Origin: Bacillus sp. S/N-304-OC-R1
GTDB lineage: Bacteria; Bacillota; Bacilli; Bacillales; Cytobacillaceae
Length of the DNA stretch: 64,000 nt
Reading direction: 5' to 3'
Assembly (NCBI RefSeq): GCF_019749375.1
Contig: NZ_JACWFE010000022.1
Coordinates: 1 to 64,000, forward strand
Below the pieces are notes generated by a model that ran no database searches, was not told where the DNA came from, and saw only the letters and a program-made list of their open reading frames with translations. The translations under genes and the position numbers were made by a program. This document shows, piece after piece, positions 1 through 8,434 of the stretch (positions within the stretch are counted from its first letter, which is position 1; every line of letters starts with the position of its first letter).

Positions 1-64
1 TTTAAGTGTCTACTCTATAGGGTACATTTTAAACAAAGGACAGCCCCTTCTTACCAATTAAAAA

Positions 65-805
65 CTACTTCTTAACCATACTATCTCTAAGCTTCAATGC
101 TTTTTCAGGATAATCTGTCATGATTGTATCAATTTTTAAATCAATTAACTGGTTCATTTGAATTTCTTCATTCACAGTAAAAACCCTAACTGGAAAGCCC
201 ATTTTAGTACTTTCCTTACTCATATCTGTAAATGAAACAGGAACGTATACATGGAGTCCAGACGCCCCTAGACTTTTCGCGTAATTCCACGGCTCATACA
301 ATAACTCCATAAATAAAATGGCTGTTTCAATACTTGGATTTAACTGATGAACCTTTTTTACACAATAGTGATTAAAGGAAGAAATAATTGTTTTATTATT
401 GTAGTTATATGCATCAATTATCGTTAATACTTTTTCTTCTATTCCTATATAAGGGATAACATCATTTTTAATTTCAACATTTAAGACAATTTCTGTATCT
501 TTTAATAAATCGAGCACTTCATTTAATGTTGGGATTTTTTCACCTGTAAAATCTTTTGAAAACCAAGAACCTGCATCAAGTTTTTGTAATTCTGCTAAAG
601 TAAAATCCTGTACTTTCCCGTTTCCATTCGTCGTACGGTCTACAGTTTCATCATGTATAACGACTACCTCACCATCTTTTGTAAGGTGGACATCCAGCTC
701 AATCCCGTCCACACCAAGACGAACTGCCTCTTTAAATGCAGATAATGTATTTTCAGGATGAGTCCCCTTACTGCCTCTATGTGCAAAAATTAGCGTGTTA
801 TTCAT
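65..805 (-). CDS. ugpQ: Glycerophosphodiester phosphodiesterase, cytoplasmic UgpQ type
   Basis: Predicted to hydrolyse glycerophosphodiesters to glycerol-3-phosphate and an alcohol. The 246-residue protein is one GDPD-family TIM barrel. Visible active-site residues are H9-R10-G11 in AHRGS, the HPENT motif, E36 and D38 in GIELDVHLTKDG, and H51 in IHDETVDRTTNG. There is no signal peptide, which fits the cytoplasmic UgpQ form rather than secreted GlpQ. The ATG follows TTTTGGGGTGATAAC. It is the last gene in line behind ugpCAEB, although a hairpin terminator separates it from ugpB, so it may be read by partial read-through or from its own promoter. The gene context supports the role strongly; the exact diester substrate is inference. 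Confidence 0.9.
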   Translation of the reverse strand: MNNTLIFAHRGSKGTHPENTLSAFKEAVRLGVDGIELDVHLTKDGEVVVIHDETVDRTTNGNGKVQDFTLAELQKLDAGSWFSKDFTGEKIPTLNEVLDLLKDTEIVLNVEIKNDVIPYIGIEEKVLTIIDAYNYNNKTIISSFNHYCVKKVHQLNPSIETAILFMELLYEPWNYAKSLGASGLHVYVPVSFTDMSKESTKMGFPVRVFTVNEEIQMNQLIDLKIDTIMTDYPEKALKLRDSMVKK

Positions 806-893
806 GTTATCACCCCAAAAGATATGTCTAGTAAGAAGATGAACATCTTCTCACACAGCTATTTTTAGCTCATTAAACAATCCTAAAAATAAA

Positions 894-935
894 AGGGGCA
901 ACCCTTTAAGTAATACTTATCTTTTGGGTGCCCCT
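894..935 (-). terminator. Terminator after ugpB
   Basis: On the minus strand AGGGGCACCC pairs with GGGTTGCCCCT around an A/T-rich loop and is followed by TTTATTTTT. It lies 40 bases past the ugpB stop and separates that gene from the phosphodiesterase. Confidence 0.7.
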
Positions 936-972
936 ATTATTTACCCTGCTATATTCTATAAGATTTGTTTCA

Positions 973-2334
973 TTATTTCTTCTTTGTTTTATTCGCTATT
1001 TCAATTGCTCTATCTGTACCTTCAGCAGCTTGGTTTAACACTTCTTGAGGATCTGCACCTTGATACAGATTCTCTAGAGCCGTAACAATTTGTTGACGTG
1101 ATTCAGGGAATACAGAAATTAATGCTCCTTGAGTAGCAAAAGATGGCTTTGTATCTTGAAGCTGATTAACTGTTACTTTAAATTGAGGGTATTTTTCCCA
1201 CTCAGTTTTTACAATATCTTGATCATAAGCAGCTGGGTTGATAGCGAAGTACCCTGTACCAACATGCCATTTCGCTTGTACTTCTGGAGTTTGTAAATAT
1301 TTCATAAACTCCCAAGCTGCATTTTGCTTTTCTTCATCGATTCCTTTTGACATCCATAATGATGCACCACCGATTGCAACACCTTGTCTTTCAACTTCAT
1401 CTGGATATGGGATATAAGCTACGCCTACTTCAAATGGAGAATTATTAACAGCGTTAGCTACTCCAGCAGATGAATCCATATACATTGCTACTTTTTGTGT
1501 TTGGAATGCTGCACGGATATCATCCCAGTTAGTTCCAAAGTTGCCGAATGTACCTGCTTTATTCATATCATCTAAGAATTTAAATACTCTTAAACCTTCT
1601 TCACCGTTAAAGACTGACTTTGTTGCATCACCTGAACGGCCATTGTCTTCATTTACATATAAACCACCTTGAGTGGCAACCAATTGCTCAAAGAACCAGC
1701 CATAAGTTAACATGGAGAATCCACTGCGCTCTTCCTTTTTAGTTAACTTTGCAGCAGCGTCCTTAATTTCGTTAAATGTTTGCGGCGGATTTTCTGGATC
1801 TAAACCTACTTCTTTAAAAGCATCTTTATTATAAAGAAGAACTGGAGTAGAAGAGTTAAACGGCATAGAATATAGTTTGTTATCAACCGTATAATAATTT
1901 AAGATATTTTTTTCTAATTGGTTAATATCATAATTATCTTTGTCAATAAATGTTTGAATTGGCTCAATATATCCACTATCAATCATATACTTTGTTCCAA
2001 CTTCGAATACTTGTGTAATGGCTGGAGCATCTTTTGTTCCGCCGACACTGCGAAGCTTTGTTAAAGATTCTTCATAACTGCCTTGGAATTCTGCTTTAAC
2101 AACATATTTATCTTGAGAGTTATTGAAATCCTCAACAATGCTATCAAGCGCTGCTTGTCCAGCCCCGGACATTGCATGCCAGAAGTTAATCTCTACCTTA
2201 CCTGATTTTTCTCCCGAAGATGATGATGATGATCCTTCTGATGATGTAGACTTTTCATTATTAGAACATGCAGTCATGACTACTAAGCTAATCATTAGCA
2301 TTAGTGTGACCAAATATTTCGTATATTTCTTCAT
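973..2334 (-). CDS. ugpB: ABC transporter substrate-binding lipoprotein, UgpB-like
   Basis: Extracytoplasmic solute-binding protein of family 1, 453 residues. It starts with a lipoprotein signal (MKKYTKYLVTLMLMISLVVM followed by TAC, cleavage before the Cys at about residue 23) and then a Ser-rich linker. The mature part opens with INFWHAMSG, typical of the UgpB glycerol-3-phosphate binding branch. It is transcribed after ugpE with a gap of about 100 bases and is followed by a terminator. Together with UgpA, UgpE and UgpC it should capture glycerol-3-phosphate or glycerophosphocholine at the cell surface. The family call is secure. The substrate is inferred from the adjoining phosphodiesterase and the nearby glp genes, since related proteins also bind sugars. 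Confidence 0.88.
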   Translation of the reverse strand: MKKYTKYLVTLMLMISLVVMTACSNNEKSTSSEGSSSSSSGEKSGKVEINFWHAMSGAGQAALDSIVEDFNNSQDKYVVKAEFQGSYEESLTKLRSVGGTKDAPAITQVFEVGTKYMIDSGYIEPIQTFIDKDNYDINQLEKNILNYYTVDNKLYSMPFNSSTPVLLYNKDAFKEVGLDPENPPQTFNEIKDAAAKLTKKEERSGFSMLTYGWFFEQLVATQGGLYVNEDNGRSGDATKSVFNGEEGLRVFKFLDDMNKAGTFGNFGTNWDDIRAAFQTQKVAMYMDSSAGVANAVNNSPFEVGVAYIPYPDEVERQGVAIGGASLWMSKGIDEEKQNAAWEFMKYLQTPEVQAKWHVGTGYFAINPAAYDQDIVKTEWEKYPQFKVTVNQLQDTKPSFATQGALISVFPESRQQIVTALENLYQGADPQEVLNQAAEGTDRAIEIANKTKKK

Positions 2335-2434
2335 TTGATTAAAACTCCTTTATTATTTTGTCCTGTAGTTTACAGGCAGAACCTATCCCTAGTCCTTTAA
2401 CAGTTTTAGTGCTTAGATTAGCATTGAAATACCA

Positions 2435-3241
2435 TTACTTTATTGCTCCTTGTGTTAGGCCTTTTTGCAGCTGCTTTTGGCCTAGGAATAATAGCAATAA
2501 GGTAGGAATAATTACGATGATAACCCCTGCCATGACCACCCCCCATTCAGTTGCAACTTCTTGGGACTGAAGCTGCTTTAATCCTATTTGAACAGTTCTA
2601 ACTTGGTCATTATTCGTTACTAACAGCGGCCATAAGTACATATTCCAAGTTGTTAAAAAGCCATACGCACCTAAAGTAACGAGACTCGTTTTAGAAACTG
2701 GCAAAATAATTCTCCAAAAGAATGAAAATCTGCTTAAGCCGGCAACCTGTGAAGCCTCATGGAGTTCTTTTGGAATAGTTTTAAAATGCTGACGAAGTAA
2801 AAACGTGCCAAATGCTAATGCAAAGAATGGAACGGTTAGACCTTGATATGTATTTGTCCAATCTAATTTCAGAATCGTAAAGAAGTTTGGAATCATCGTT
2901 GCTTCCCACGGAATCATCATAGTAGAAATAAACAAGAAGAATATAAAGTCTCTTCCCTTAAACGGAATAAATACAAAAGCGTATGCGGCCATACTACAAA
3001 CAATTAACTGACCGATCATAACTCCCGTTGAGACAATGAAACTATTAATTAAATATTTCATTAACGGTAAGCGATCAAATACTTTTAAATAGTTTTCAAA
3101 GCTAAATGATCTCGGTAATAACTTACCTTGAAGGATTTCTCCCCCTGTCATAAAGCTGATCATAAAGGCATAAATTACAGGGAAAAATAGAAGGAACGCT
3201 GAAAAAATTAATAGCAAATACAAAGTGATTTTTTTCATCAT
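2435..3241 (-). CDS. ugpE: ABC transporter permease, UgpE-like
   Basis: Inner-membrane permease of the carbohydrate/glycerol-phosphate ABC class (MalG/UgpE side), 268 residues with about six membrane helices. The cytoplasmic EAA loop reads ELHEASQVAGLSRFSFFWRIILP at roughly residues 160-182 and couples to the ATPase. The start ATG overlaps the ugpA stop (ATGATG junction), so the two permeases are translationally coupled. It pairs with UgpA to form the channel. Assignment to glycerol-3-phosphate transport rests on the operon. Confidence 0.88.
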   Translation of the reverse strand: MMKKITLYLLLIFSAFLLFFPVIYAFMISFMTGGEILQGKLLPRSFSFENYLKVFDRLPLMKYLINSFIVSTGVMIGQLIVCSMAAYAFVFIPFKGRDFIFFLFISTMMIPWEATMIPNFFTILKLDWTNTYQGLTVPFFALAFGTFLLRQHFKTIPKELHEASQVAGLSRFSFFWRIILPVSKTSLVTLGAYGFLTTWNMYLWPLLVTNNDQVRTVQIGLKQLQSQEVATEWGVVMAGVIIVIIPTLLLLFLGQKQLQKGLTQGAIK

Positions 3242-4167
3242 TGGTAATGCACCTTCTTTTCTCCTAGCTTAAATTGCAAAATAGTCACAATGAGAATACA
3301 AATAAATAGTACAACTGCCTGTGCGCTCGCTGTACCAAACTGATAATTAACGAAAGCCTCACGATAAATCGAGTACACAATTAGATTAGTTGCCTGTGAT
3401 GGGCCACCTTTTGTTAAAATATCAATCTGTCCAAACGTTTGAAATGAGTTAATTAACGAAATTGTAATAATAAAAAATAATGTTGGTGACAGCATAGGAA
3501 TCGTGATTCTTCTTAGTTGATACCAATAACTTGCTCCATCAATCTTTGCACTTTCATATAGATACTCATCAATATTCTGGAGCCCTCCCAATAGGATTAG
3601 GAACGTAAAGCCAGTATTGAGCCAAATTGTTGAAATAGAAACCGAAACTAACGCCCATTCGGGGTCTAAAAGCCATTGCACCTGTGGGAGATGTATTAAA
3701 CTCAATATTCTATTAAATACACCGACACTAGGATGGAATAAGAAAAGCCAAACAACTGACGAAGCTGCTACCGAAATACCCATCGTAGAAGAATAAATTG
3801 TCCTGAAAAAACCTATTCCTTTCAACTTTTCATTGGCTAGCAGTGCTAAAAATAATGCTAAAATGATTCCTGTTGGAACCGTATAGATAACAAATAAAAC
3901 AGTTGCTTTAAAGCTCTGTCTAAAGCTTGCCGACTCGAGTAAATATTTATAATTCTCCACTCCAACGAATAGGGCTGCACTTCCCTGTTGATCTGTCAGG
4001 AAAAAACTTAGATAGATAGTGCGAAACATTGGGTAGAAAACAAAAACAGAAAATAATAATATAGAAGGAAATAGGTAAAGCATCGCAGTCCTAAAATTTA
4101 AAGATCTCTTCCATAAACTCAAATTTTGCTTAGTGCTGACGACATGACTATTTAATTCTGCCTTCAT
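3238..4167 (-). CDS. ugpA: ABC transporter permease, UgpA-like
   Basis: Permease of the MalF/UgpA side, 309 residues, about six membrane helices after a short cytoplasmic N-terminus. The EAA motif is seen in YLYESAKIDGASYWYQLRRI near residues 208-227. Its ATG overlaps the ugpC stop by four bases (ATGA), and its own stop overlaps the ugpE start, so ugpC-ugpA-ugpE is a tightly coupled run. It forms the transmembrane heterodimer with UgpE for uptake of glycerol-3-phosphate or its diesters. Confidence 0.88.
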   Translation of the reverse strand: MKAELNSHVVSTKQNLSLWKRSLNFRTAMLYLFPSILLFSVFVFYPMFRTIYLSFFLTDQQGSAALFVGVENYKYLLESASFRQSFKATVLFVIYTVPTGIILALFLALLANEKLKGIGFFRTIYSSTMGISVAASSVVWLFLFHPSVGVFNRILSLIHLPQVQWLLDPEWALVSVSISTIWLNTGFTFLILLGGLQNIDEYLYESAKIDGASYWYQLRRITIPMLSPTLFFIITISLINSFQTFGQIDILTKGGPSQATNLIVYSIYREAFVNYQFGTASAQAVVLFICILIVTILQFKLGEKKVHYQ

Positions 4168-5300
4168 CGTAACACCTCTTTGTCAAAAACATGGTTTTCA
4201 ATGTTAGACGGGCTTTTAATAATCTCCTTTGTTTCACTATCAAATAAACAAATAGAATCGTAGTCAAATTTAATAGGAATAACATCGCCAATTTGAATAT
4301 TCCATTGGCCATTCCATTTGGCTAACCAATCATTATTGCCAATTTTGAAGGATAAAATGGTTTCATTCCCTAAAACTTCGACGTTAACGACTTTAACTTT
4401 ATGTACTCCCGTTTCCCCATTGTTAGGGGCTTTTAAGTGCTCAGGGCGTATACCAACAATTACACTTTTAGTTTTGATTAAACCCTTATCCTTAACTGGA
4501 ATAACTATTTTCTCACTACCTCCAATTAAAATTTCAGACTTAGTTTGATCAAAAACTCCGTCTGCAATGTTCATTGGAGGTGAACCAATGAAAGTAGCTA
4601 CAAACGGGTTAGCAGGATTATTATAGATGTCAATTGGTTTTCCAATTTGCTGTATATCCCCCCCATGAAGGATCATAATTCTATCTCCCATTGTCATAGC
4701 CTCTACTTGATCATGGGTTACATAAATCATAGTAATTCCAAGACGTCTTTGAATTTGTCTAATCTCTGAACGCATATGAGCCCTTAGCTTTGCATCAAGA
4801 TTGGATAGTGGTTCATCCATTAAGCAGATTGGCGCCTGATTTACAATTGCTCTTGCTAGAGCTACACGCTGACGTTGTCCACCAGAAAGTTCCCTTGGCT
4901 TTCTTTGAAGATAATCCGTTAATCCCAACATACTCGCAACATCTTCACAACGTCTTTTTCGTTCGACTTTACTAACTTTTTTAACATGCAAACCGAATAC
5001 GATATTTTCTTCAACTGTTAAATGTGGGTAAAGAGCATAATTTTGAAACACCATAGAAATGTCACGTTTGCTTGGCGGTAATAAATTTGCCTCTTGTTCA
5101 CCAATTTTTAGAGTTCCTCCCGTGATATCTTCTAAGCCTGCAATCATTCTTAGCATTGTACTTTTTCCACATCCGGAAGGACCTACTAAAACGAAAAATT
5201 CTCCAGGTTCGATTGTGACATTAATATTTTTTATGACATCATTCTTTTTGTCATAGGATTTTGAGACGTTTATAAGCTCCACTTTCTTCACTTTCATCAT
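4164..5300 (-). CDS. ugpC: ABC transporter ATP-binding protein, UgpC/MsmX type
   Basis: ATPase of the CUT1 family, 378 residues. Walker A GPSGCGKST is near residue 39, the signature LSGGQRQRVALARAI near 138, Walker B ICLMDEPLSNLD next, and the switch His in YVTHD. The C-terminal TOBE/OB region (about 240-365) includes GIRPEHLKAP. It is the first gene of the ugp operon, whereas in E. coli ugpC is fourth. Two ATG codons lie in tandem behind AGAAAGG; the second (5297) has the better spacing. The upstream region carries a cre-like box and Pho-box-like repeats, suggesting catabolite and phosphate control, which is inference. Confidence 0.9.
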   Translation of the reverse strand: MMKVKKVELINVSKSYDKKNDVIKNINVTIEPGEFFVLVGPSGCGKSTMLRMIAGLEDITGGTLKIGEQEANLLPPSKRDISMVFQNYALYPHLTVEENIVFGLHVKKVSKVERKRRCEDVASMLGLTDYLQRKPRELSGGQRQRVALARAIVNQAPICLMDEPLSNLDAKLRAHMRSEIRQIQRRLGITMIYVTHDQVEAMTMGDRIMILHGGDIQQIGKPIDIYNNPANPFVATFIGSPPMNIADGVFDQTKSEILIGGSEKIVIPVKDKGLIKTKSVIVGIRPEHLKAPNNGETGVHKVKVVNVEVLGNETILSFKIGNNDWLAKWNGQWNIQIGDVIPIKFDYDSICLFDSETKEIIKSPSNIENHVFDKEVLR

Positions 5301-5329
5301 CCTTTCTTCTTTTACATCGTGACCTATCT

Positions 5330-5343
5330 ATAAAACGCTTTCA
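5330..5343 (-). promoter_or_regulatory. cre-like CcpA site upstream of the ugp operon
   Basis: The minus strand reads TGAAAGCGTTTTAT, 13 of 14 matches to the consensus TGWAARCGYTWNCW. It lies 30-43 bases before the ugpC start, where CcpA would block the promoter in the presence of glucose. Sequence match only. Confidence 0.55.
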
Positions 5344-5369
5344 ATAACATTTATGCTAATTTTTTGTAA
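5342..5369 (-). promoter_or_regulatory. Possible Pho-box repeats upstream of the ugp operon
   Basis: The minus strand shows TTACAA, TTAGCA and TTATTG at steps of 10 and 12 bases, resembling the TTAACA-type direct repeats bound by PhoP in bacilli. The region is AT-rich, so chance matches are likely; the ugp system of E. coli is a known Pho regulon member. Confidence 0.3.
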
Positions 5370-5383
5370 AAATTATGATAAGA

Positions 5384-6106
5384 CTATTCACTTTTCATAG
5401 ATGGAATATTAATATCATCTACTTGTACACGAATAACCCCTTCTAGCTTATTTAATTTCCCTAAAATTAAAATAATTCTTTCTTTAGAGGAAACCCTTGT
5501 CCGAATATCTAAGGCAATTTGCCCTTCCTCTAGAAAGTAATATTCATCAGACATGGTTATTCCTTTAATTTCAGCATTCTCATATTTTAATAGCCTATTT
5601 ATGGACCCTAATATTTTTGCATCCTCTTTAACCGTCAGACTAAAGGTTACATATTTTTTAGGGTAAAGAAATTTTGATTCTAGGCCTCTTAACACGTAAA
5701 CATTTAACAAAATAATACCCGTTGTCACAAAAGCAGGGGTGTAATAACCGCTTCCAATACAAAGACCAATTGCAGCTACTACCCACAGAGTTGCAGCGGT
5801 AGTAATTCCTGAAATGATTTGGTTATGGTGTTTAATAATAGCACCTGCCCCAAGGAATCCAATTCCACTTATCACACCATGTGCAAGTCTTGCTGGGTCA
5901 AATCTCGCATTCACATGATCAATCGTTTCTGCGAAACCATAGATCGATAGAATCATAATTAATGCTGATCCTACAGACACTAACAGATGGGTCTTAAATC
6001 CAGCCTGTTTATTTCTTAAATCCCTCTCCCATCCTATAATTCCGCCTAGTAAAGCAGCAAATAGGAGGCGCTCAATAATGGCAGCAGTTGAAATTGTAAT
6101 AGCTAT
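5384..6106 (-). CDS. MgtC/SapB family membrane protein, start codon unclear
   Basis: The family comprises small membrane proteins linked to magnesium homeostasis; the biochemical role here is unknown. A GTG at 5980 gives 198 residues starting MSVGSAL, but clear MgtC sequence continues upstream in frame: ERLLFAALLGGIIGWERD, then RNKQAGFKTHLL. That stretch holds the family's first helix and the conserved GWERD region. No ATG, GTG or TTG occurs between it and the in-frame TAG at 6131-6133. Only ATA (6104-6106, six bases behind GGGGGG) or ATT (6098-6100) could start it. A dispersed repeat ends about 10 bases further up and may have displaced the true start. The C-terminus (about residue 130 of the short form onward) is the soluble ACT-like part. 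It could be a functional gene with a rare start or a 5'-truncated one. The end coordinate given is the ATA option. Confidence 0.6.
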   Translation of the reverse strand: MAITISTAAIIERLLFAALLGGIIGWERDLRNKQAGFKTHLLVSVGSALIMILSIYGFAETIDHVNARFDPARLAHGVISGIGFLGAGAIIKHHNQIISGITTAATLWVVAAIGLCIGSGYYTPAFVTTGIILLNVYVLRGLESKFLYPKKYVTFSLTVKEDAKILGSINRLLKYENAEIKGITMSDEYYFLEEGQIALDIRTRVSSKERIILILGKLNKLEGVIRVQVDDINIPSMKSE

Positions 6107-6128
6107 TGTATAGCCCCCCTTTTCTATT

Positions 6129-6250
6129 GTCTAGCTCCAGCGCCTACCCCCTCGAGGTCATAAGCCATTCTGTCGAGAAGGTAAAGTGCAACCTTCCCGC
6201 CAGACTGTCTTATACTTGTCGGGGGTGATCGAGGCGCTTCTGCTTTTCTT
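6129..6250. repeat. Dispersed intergenic repeat with inverted ends (TAGCTCCAGCGCC type)
   Basis: Begins TGTCTAGCTCCAGCGCCTAC and ends GATCGAGGCGCTTCTGCTTT. The outer parts are inverted (AGCGCCT/AGGCGCT; CCCCCTCGA facing TCGGGGG). An internal hairpin, GAAGGT with AACCTTC, sits at 6176-6195. From memory this matches a non-coding repeat seen many times in intergenic regions of Bacillus-group genomes. It has no coding potential. Copy number in this genome cannot be judged from one window. Confidence 0.65.
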
Positions 6251-6260
6251 AAAAGTACAA

Positions 6261-6311
6261 GAGGCGCACAAATATGCTTAGCAAAAAACCTAAGCAAAAT
6301 ATGTGAGCCTC
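6261..6311. repeat. Long near-perfect hairpin
   Basis: GAGGCGCACAAATATGCTTAG faces CTAAGCAAAATATGTGAGCCTC around AAAAAAC, giving a stem of about 20 pairs with small bulges. No T-run follows on either side, so it is not a standard terminator. It abuts the dispersed repeat and may be part of the same insertion. Confidence 0.5.
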
Positions 6312-6402
6312 CGATTCTCCATCACGAATATTAACTTATTAATTATATTACCTATACAAATAAGGGAATGTCAAACTATTTTTCTATTATTAACTAACTT
6401 AT

Positions 6403-6460
6403 AAAATTATTTACAAATAAGAAAAATTATTTACAAATAAACGATAAAATTATTTATTAG
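6403..6460. repeat. Short AT-rich direct repeats
   Basis: The 18-mer AAAATTATTTACAAATAA occurs twice exactly (6403-6420 and 6423-6440), followed by a partial third copy (6446-6460). No function is evident. Confidence 0.6.
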
Positions 6461-6508
6461 ATAGACTAGAATTTTTCTTTATCCTCCCATTAAAAGGAGG
6501 AAAAGTAA

Positions 6509-6676
6509 TTTGATACGGATTATGCCTTTGAAACAGCTATAAACTTAGGTGCCGATTATATTGAAATAGATTTACAAATGACAAAGGATCTTGTTCTTAT
6601 CGCCTTGCATGATTCAACAGTGGATAGGACAACAAACAGTCATGGAAAGGTTAGCTCCTTAACTTATAAAGAATGA
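6509..6676 (+). pseudogene. Decayed glycerophosphodiester phosphodiesterase fragment
   Basis: A 55-codon open stretch between TAA (6506-6508) and TGA reads FETAINLGADYIEIDLQMTK and then LHDSTVDRTTNSHGKVSS. This aligns with residues 24-63 of the intact phosphodiesterase at 65-805, including the E-x-D metal ligands and HD. The N-terminal HRG motif and the whole C-terminal two thirds are missing. A strong AAAGGAGG (6492-6499) precedes it, but the nearby TTG is in another frame. It is thus a remnant of a second gdp gene, broken at both ends, on the opposite strand to glpD. Confidence 0.75.
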
Positions 6677-6694
6677 TATTGTTCAAAAAATAAA

Positions 6695-8353
6695 TCACTT
6701 ATCTGCAGGTGTACATGCGAATAGCAACTCACGATATAGTTCTTCTAAGTGATTTTCTTTTTCTTTCTCACTCCATGAGAAATAATCAGCCATGAATTCT
6801 AAAACCTCATATTTATATTTACGAACTAATTCAATATCAAAAAGCAAATACCCAGTGCGTCTGTACCAAAAATCTAATGGGGTCGCTGCCATTTCCTCTT
6901 CTAAAGCATATAAAAGCTTTGCAAACAAAGGCAATGGCAGTCCATATTTCTCTGCACTATCTTTATTCATATCGATTAAATTAAAAACACGATTTATATT
7001 AGAACCGAAAAAGGAGCTTAAATCTGTTGTTTCCTCTTCTGACAAGCCTAGGTTTATTCCGGTCTTTATTTGATTCTTAATAAATTGAGGAAATCCCTTT
7101 GATCCTCCAACACGGCCACCGGATATTGGGTATTTTTTTGTTCGACAAGTTGGGAATGTCTTATTTTTCTCCCCTTCAATCTTTTTAACGATCAAATCGA
7201 CGACCATTTCAGACATTTTTCTGTAACCAGTTAACTTTCCTCCAGCAATAGTAATTAATCCAGTCTCTGATTCCCATATTTCATCTTTTCTTGAGATTTC
7301 TGATGGCTTTTTTCCTTCTTCAAGAATTAGAGGGCGTATCCCTGCCCAGCTGGATTCTATATCATCTGTTATTAACTTTACGTCAGGGAACATATAATTT
7401 ACGGCATCGATTATATATTCTCTATCTGCATTTGTTGCTCTTGGTGAAACTAGATCATTATTAAAGAAAGTATCTGTTGTTCCTACATATACCTTTTTAC
7501 TTCTAGGAATAGCAAAGATCATTCTTCCATCTGGTGTATCAAAATAAATAGCCTGTTTTAAAGGGAATCTCTGTTGGTCAATGACCAGATGGACTCCTTT
7601 AGTTAGCTGCAGGGTTTTCCCCTTTTTTGAGCCATCTTTCTCACGAATGGTGTCAACCCAAGGACCTGTTGCATTAATAACCTTTTCAGCAAAAATATCA
7701 TACGTTTCCCCAGATAGCTGGTCGTGTACTGTAGCCCCTATTACTTTTCCATTCTTATATAGTAATTCTTTCACTTTAGTGTAATTCACCATAACAGCAT
7801 TTTTTTCAAACGCAGCTTTTGTAACCTCAATGGTAAGGCGGGCATCATCCGTTCTGTATTCAACGTAAAACCCTCCCCCTTTAAGCCCTTCCTTCTTAAT
7901 TAAAGGCTCCTTATTCAATGTTTCTTGAATGCCTAACATTTTTCTTCGCTCTGATTTCTTTACTCCCGCTAGATAATCATAAACCCTTAACCCAATGGAG
8001 GTGCTGAATTTCCCAAAGTTTCCGCCTGCATGTAAAGGCAATAGCATCCATTCTGGAGTGGTCACATGTGGGCCATTTTCATATACGACCTCTCGTTCTT
8101 TCCCAACCTCAGCGACCATTTTCACTTCAAATTGCTTTAAATATCTAAGCCCTCCGTGGACTAATTTTGTTGATCGGCTAGATGTTCCAGCACCAAAATC
8201 TTGCATTTCTACAAGAGCTGTTTTCATCCCTCTCGTTACAGCATCCAGAGCAATACCAGCTCCAGTTATTCCTCCCCCAATGACTAAAACCTCAAATTCA
8301 TTCGTCATTAAGCTTTGCTTCATCTGATTTCTATTCTTCTGTGAAAACTCCAT
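6695..8353 (-). CDS. glpD: Aerobic glycerol-3-phosphate dehydrogenase, FAD-dependent
   Basis: Oxidises glycerol-3-phosphate to dihydroxyacetone phosphate and passes electrons to the quinone pool at the membrane. The protein has an N-terminal FAD Rossmann motif (VLVIGGGITGAGIALDAVTRG near residue 23), then GTSSRSTKLVHGGLRYLK, the RTDDARL segment and DTPDGRMIFAIPR, and the C-terminal DAO_C domain. At about 552 residues it is full length. ATG at 8353 is preferred because GGGG lies nine bases before it; a TTG six bases upstream is an alternative. A leader terminator upstream indicates GlpP antitermination. It lies downstream of glpK with a gap of 220 bases that holds this leader. Confidence 0.96.
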   Translation of the reverse strand: MEFSQKNRNQMKQSLMTNEFEVLVIGGGITGAGIALDAVTRGMKTALVEMQDFGAGTSSRSTKLVHGGLRYLKQFEVKMVAEVGKEREVVYENGPHVTTPEWMLLPLHAGGNFGKFSTSIGLRVYDYLAGVKKSERRKMLGIQETLNKEPLIKKEGLKGGGFYVEYRTDDARLTIEVTKAAFEKNAVMVNYTKVKELLYKNGKVIGATVHDQLSGETYDIFAEKVINATGPWVDTIREKDGSKKGKTLQLTKGVHLVIDQQRFPLKQAIYFDTPDGRMIFAIPRSKKVYVGTTDTFFNNDLVSPRATNADREYIIDAVNYMFPDVKLITDDIESSWAGIRPLILEEGKKPSEISRKDEIWESETGLITIAGGKLTGYRKMSEMVVDLIVKKIEGEKNKTFPTCRTKKYPISGGRVGGSKGFPQFIKNQIKTGINLGLSEEETTDLSSFFGSNINRVFNLIDMNKDSAEKYGLPLPLFAKLLYALEEEMAATPLDFWYRRTGYLLFDIELVRKYKYEVLEFMADYFSWSEKEKENHLEELYRELLFACTPADK

Positions 8354-8382
8354 TTGCAAGCGCCCCTTTTCTAAATAAAAAA

Positions 8383-8434
8383 AGAGACCACAAAATTACA
8401 CTATCGAACGACGATAATGAATATTGTGGTCTCT
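8383..8434 (-). promoter_or_regulatory. glpD leader terminator, GlpP antitermination target
   Basis: On the minus strand AGAGACCACAA and TTGTGGTCTCT form a perfect 11-pair stem followed at once by TTTTTTTATTT, about 30 bases before the glpD start. A strong terminator inside a leader is the known arrangement of the B. subtilis glpD leader, where GlpP with glycerol-3-phosphate allows read-through. The glpP gene is 2 kb upstream. It may also end transcripts coming from glpK. Confidence 0.85.

Noticed and set aside
1..64. Search for a gene or RNA at the left edge
   Set aside because: Only 64 AT-rich bases lie before the phosphodiesterase stop; nothing can be supported.
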